Shown here piece by piece: positions 3,778-6,083 of a DNA stretch of 6,083 nt. Made by a program: the position numbers and the translations under genes. The stretch spans positions 1-6,083 of the forward strand of contig DJNY01000226.1 in the NCBI GenBank assembly GCA_002441865.1. Reading direction: 5' to 3'. Numbering within the stretch: position 1 is the stretch's first letter; each line of letters begins with the position of its first letter. The notes under the pieces were generated by a model. The model was given only the letters and a program-made list of their open reading frames with translations, ran no database searches and was not told where the DNA came from. This DNA comes from Lachnospiraceae bacterium UBA6452 (GTDB lineage Bacteria > Bacillota > Clostridia > Lachnospirales > Lachnospiraceae).

Positions 3778-5952
3778 ATGACAGAAAAAATTGTAATTGT
3801 GATCGATCCGGGGCATGGTGGCAGCAATGAAGGGCTGAACTATGACGGATTTCTGGAAAAAGATATGAACCTTGTGACAGCAAAAGCAATGCAGGAGCTG
3901 TTGCAGCAGTATGACAATACAGAGGTTTACATAACGAATCCGGACAAGAAAGATATGTCCTTGAAAGAGCGGGCAGAATATGCAAAAAGTGTGGAGGCAG
4001 ATGTTATGGTCAGCCTCCATTTTAATATGTCCGAAAACCATACGATGTACGGATCGGAGGTGTGGATCCCCAGTACGGGGCTTGCAAACGCTAAAATGCA
4101 TGCACTGGGGGATATCATCCTGTCCCAGCTTTCAGAGCATGGACTGACGATCCGTGGTGTTAAGACAAGGTTAAATGATAAAGGAACGGATTATTATGGA
4201 ATCATCCGGGAATCGGCGGCTTTGGATCTGCCGTGTATTCTGGTGGAGCATGCTTATGCAGATCATGCCATGGACCGGGCTTACATGGACAGCCCAGAGG
4301 ACTGGCAGGAAATGGGACGTCTGGATGCGACGGCGGTTGCAAAGTATTACGGACTCGTCAGTACCTCTCTTGGGAATGACTATTCCGTATATGTCAAAAA
4401 CGGATACAGAGCACCGGAGACGGCGGTTTCCCACGATACGACAGAGCCGGAGACAGCCGTGCTTACCTGGACGGGAACAGAGGAAGATGTCCAGCTTTAT
4501 ACACTGACGGGAACGGATGCACAGAGCCGTCTTGTTTATTATGATTACAGCACGGACGGCGGAAAAACATGGTCGGAGCTGCTGCCGTTTGATGAGGCGG
4601 GAACCGTGATACGGATCGTGGGACAGATGCCGGAGCAGGAGATCTGCGCAAGGCTGTACAACGGCTATTTTTTGTTTACGCAGACAAACAGCGTTACCAG
4701 AACGGCAGAAGAGCTTGGAATTGTGGCGCAGACAGAGAATGTGACTGATGTGCTTACCACAGGAGAGGAAAACTTGCAGGAGAGCAGACAGGAGCAGGCA
4801 GCAGGCGGGAAAGAGCCGGGCAGCAGTCTTCCTATCCTCGGAATGGGGGCATTATTGTTTGCAGCCCTTTTCTTTGCCGGTTCTATTTTTATGGGACGCA
4901 GAAAGAAACGTCTGGCAGAACACGCAGGCATTGTGCTGGGCTGTCTCTTTTTACTGACAGCGGCCGGTCTGACACTGGGGGCTGTAGCAATGCAGCAAAG
5001 CCGGAGCGTGCAGACAGAAGTTGCACTGACGGAGCAGGATGAGGCTGCAGGTTATGATAAGGGGCAGTCGGTATCAGAACAAGGCTTGCAGCAGGCGGAA
5101 CAGAAAGCAGCAGAGGAGAAGGCGCAGAAGCAGGCAGAAGAGCAGCAGGCATGGATTGCGGCAGAAAAAGAAAAACAGATTCCCTATGTGTCGGATATGG
5201 AAAAAGAAGCACAGACGACAGTGGTGTATGATATTGCGGAAGGCTATCTGCGTGTACCACTTCTGGCGGATGTCCCGCAAAATCCGTATACACTGTCTGC
5301 TTTTTCGGGCGAAGATCTGACGAAGCGGTATGAGGCGCAGGGCTACCGGACTATGCTTGGTATCGATGTTTCCAAATTTCAGGGAAGCATTGACTGGGAG
5401 CAGGTGAAAAATGCAGGCATCTCTTATGTGATGCTGCGGATCGGGTTAAGAGGCTATGGCAGCGGAAAGCTTTTGCTGGATGAGCGGTTTTATGAAAATC
5501 TGAGAGGCGCAAAGGCGCAGGGGCTGAAAACAGGTGTTTATTTCTTTTCCGCAGCGATTTCCGAGGAGGAAGCAAGAGAAGAAGCGGCGTTTGTCCTGCA
5601 GGCGATCGAAGGGCAGGAGATGGAAATGCCGATCGTATTTGATACAGAGCCGATCCTGTATGACACGGCAAGAACGGATGACCTGACAGGAAAGCAGCTC
5701 ACAAAGATCACAGCGGCATTTTGTGATGCTGTACAGGAAGCAGGGTATCAGCCGATGGTCTATGCCAATGCCAAGAGACTGACGACAGTCTTATATCTGG
5801 AGGAGCTGACAGATTATCCGCTCTGGCTGGCAGATTACCGGATGCAGCCTGATTTTCCGTATGCATTTACGATGTGGCAGTTTACGGAATCGGGAAAAGT
5901 TCCCGGTATCGAAGGGGCGGTAGATATTGATTTATATCTCTATCCAGAGTAA
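3778..5952 (+). CDS. Two-headed cell-wall hydrolase: Amidase_3, membrane hairpin, coiled coil, GH25 muramidase
   Basis: This 724-residue protein carries two peptidoglycan-cutting domains. Residues 4-192 are an Amidase_3 (N-acetylmuramoyl-L-alanine amidase) with zinc ligands H13 (DPGHGG), E27 and H81 (SLHFN) and catalytic E157 (VEHAY). Residues about 200-310 form an unassigned, probably beta-rich region with one Asp-box-like STDGGKTW (258-265). Two hydrophobic segments (353-372 and 384-404) flank the basic loop RRKKR (374-378). Residues 434-467 are a Gln/Glu/Ala/Lys-rich coiled coil. Residues about 522-724 are a GH25 lysozyme with D530 (GIDVSKFQG), D622 and E624 (FDTEP), W700 and D716 at the expected conserved places. 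Both active sites look intact. There is no signal peptide: the amidase fold begins at residue 4, and no earlier start exists before the in-frame stop at 3751. The RBS is weak (GAGGG at 3770-3774, 3 nt away), which suggests coupling to the DUF1836 gene. Confidence 0.93.
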   Translation: MTEKIVIVIDPGHGGSNEGLNYDGFLEKDMNLVTAKAMQELLQQYDNTEVYITNPDKKDMSLKERAEYAKSVEADVMVSLHFNMSENHTMYGSEVWIPSTGLANAKMHALGDIILSQLSEHGLTIRGVKTRLNDKGTDYYGIIRESAALDLPCILVEHAYADHAMDRAYMDSPEDWQEMGRLDATAVAKYYGLVSTSLGNDYSVYVKNGYRAPETAVSHDTTEPETAVLTWTGTEEDVQLYTLTGTDAQSRLVYYDYSTDGGKTWSELLPFDEAGTVIRIVGQMPEQEICARLYNGYFLFTQTNSVTRTAEELGIVAQTENVTDVLTTGEENLQESRQEQAAGGKEPGSSLPILGMGALLFAALFFAGSIFMGRRKKRLAEHAGIVLGCLFLLTAAGLTLGAVAMQQSRSVQTEVALTEQDEAAGYDKGQSVSEQGLQQAEQKAAEEKAQKQAEEQQAWIAAEKEKQIPYVSDMEKEAQTTVVYDIAEGYLRVPLLADVPQNPYTLSAFSGEDLTKRYEAQGYRTMLGIDVSKFQGSIDWEQVKNAGISYVMLRIGLRGYGSGKLLLDERFYENLRGAKAQGLKTGVYFFSAAISEEEAREEAAFVLQAIEGQEMEMPIVFDTEPILYDTARTDDLTGKQLTKITAAFCDAVQEAGYQPMVYANAKRLTTVLYLEELTDYPLWLADYRMQPDFPYAFTMWQFTESGKVPGIEGAVDIDLYLYPE

Positions 5953-5978
5953 AATCGAATCGAAAAGGATGTGATTTT

Positions 5979-6083
5979 ATGATAAAAGTGGATCTGATCA
6001 CCGGCTTTTTAGGAAGCGGGAAATCAACTTTTTTAAAGAAATATGCGTCTTATCTGATCGGAAAGGGCGAACATATCTGTATT
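5979..6083 (+). CDS. CobW/P47K-type GTPase, N-terminal fragment
   Basis: Only the first 35 residues are in the window. They begin MIKVDLITGFLGSGKST, the beta strand and Walker A loop (GFLGSGKST, 9-17) typical of the CobW/CobN/YeiR/YjiA group of G3E GTPases. This group typically acts in metal insertion or metal homeostasis. The metal-binding CxCC motif and the C-terminal domain lie outside the window, so the subfamily and metal cannot be judged. AAGGA (5965-5969) lies 9 nt before the ATG. The gene starts 26 bp after the hydrolase stop with no terminator between, so it may share the transcript, though a functional link is not obvious. Confidence 0.88.
   Translation, partial: MIKVDLITGFLGSGKSTFLKKYASYLIGKGEHICI

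Noticed and set aside
3628..4101. Antisense open frame across the DUF1836-hydrolase junction
   Set aside because: Its Cys/Phe/His-rich product looks like the reverse reading of Lys/Glu-rich coding DNA, and no promoter or RBS supports it.
4175..5671. Several open frames on both strands inside the hydrolase gene
   Set aside because: They overlap a gene with recognisable domains throughout, their products are low-complexity or Arg/Ser/Leu-rich, and they have no convincing family resemblance.
1..6083. Mobile element, CRISPR array, tRNA or attachment site
   Set aside because: No transposase, repeat-spacer pattern, tRNA cloverleaf or flanking direct repeats were seen on reading both strands.

Overview
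The window looks like chromosomal DNA of a low- to mid-GC Gram-positive anaerobe, most likely a Lachnospiraceae-type Clostridia. The reasons are a eukaryote-type HisA, a NiaR repressor, a YerC-type TrpR relative, a DUF1836 regulator, strong AGGAGG-like ribosome binding sites and TTGACA/TATAAT-like promoters, several with an extended TG -10. The assignment rests on protein resemblance recalled from memory, not on a search. No mobile element, CRISPR array, tRNA or rRNA was seen.

Layout. (1) 1-288 is the 3' end of hisA. It is followed by a bidirectional terminator (294-330) that also serves a convergent cold-shock gene (431-631, minus). (2) The csp gene and niaR (808-1329, plus) diverge from back-to-back promoters in 677-749. 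niaR has a short structured leader. (3) An orphan PTS EIIC-like membrane protein (1405-2469) follows niaR. Between the two genes lies a near-perfect 20-bp palindrome (1363-1382) overlapping a possible -10 box, a good candidate NiaR operator. (4) A large bidirectional terminator (2531-2598) separates it from a convergent YerC/TrpR-like gene (2629-2919, minus). (5) From a second divergent promoter region (2973-3073) runs a rightward cluster: a DUF1836 regulator (3122-3760), a 724-residue two-headed cell-wall hydrolase (3778-5952) and the start of a CobW/P47K-type GTPase (5979 to the window end). No terminator is visible between these three genes.

How the genes may work together. niaR plus the EIIC-like protein suggests a small niacin-responsive unit in which NiaR represses a membrane protein that may transport niacin or a related molecule. 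The DUF1836 gene lies only 17 bp upstream of the hydrolase, so the two are probably co-transcribed. The hydrolase joins an Amidase_3 domain, a two-helix membrane hairpin, a charged coiled coil and a GH25 muramidase domain, yet has no signal peptide, which makes its topology puzzling. The two strongest candidates for something undescribed are the NiaR/EIIC unit and this two-headed hydrolase.
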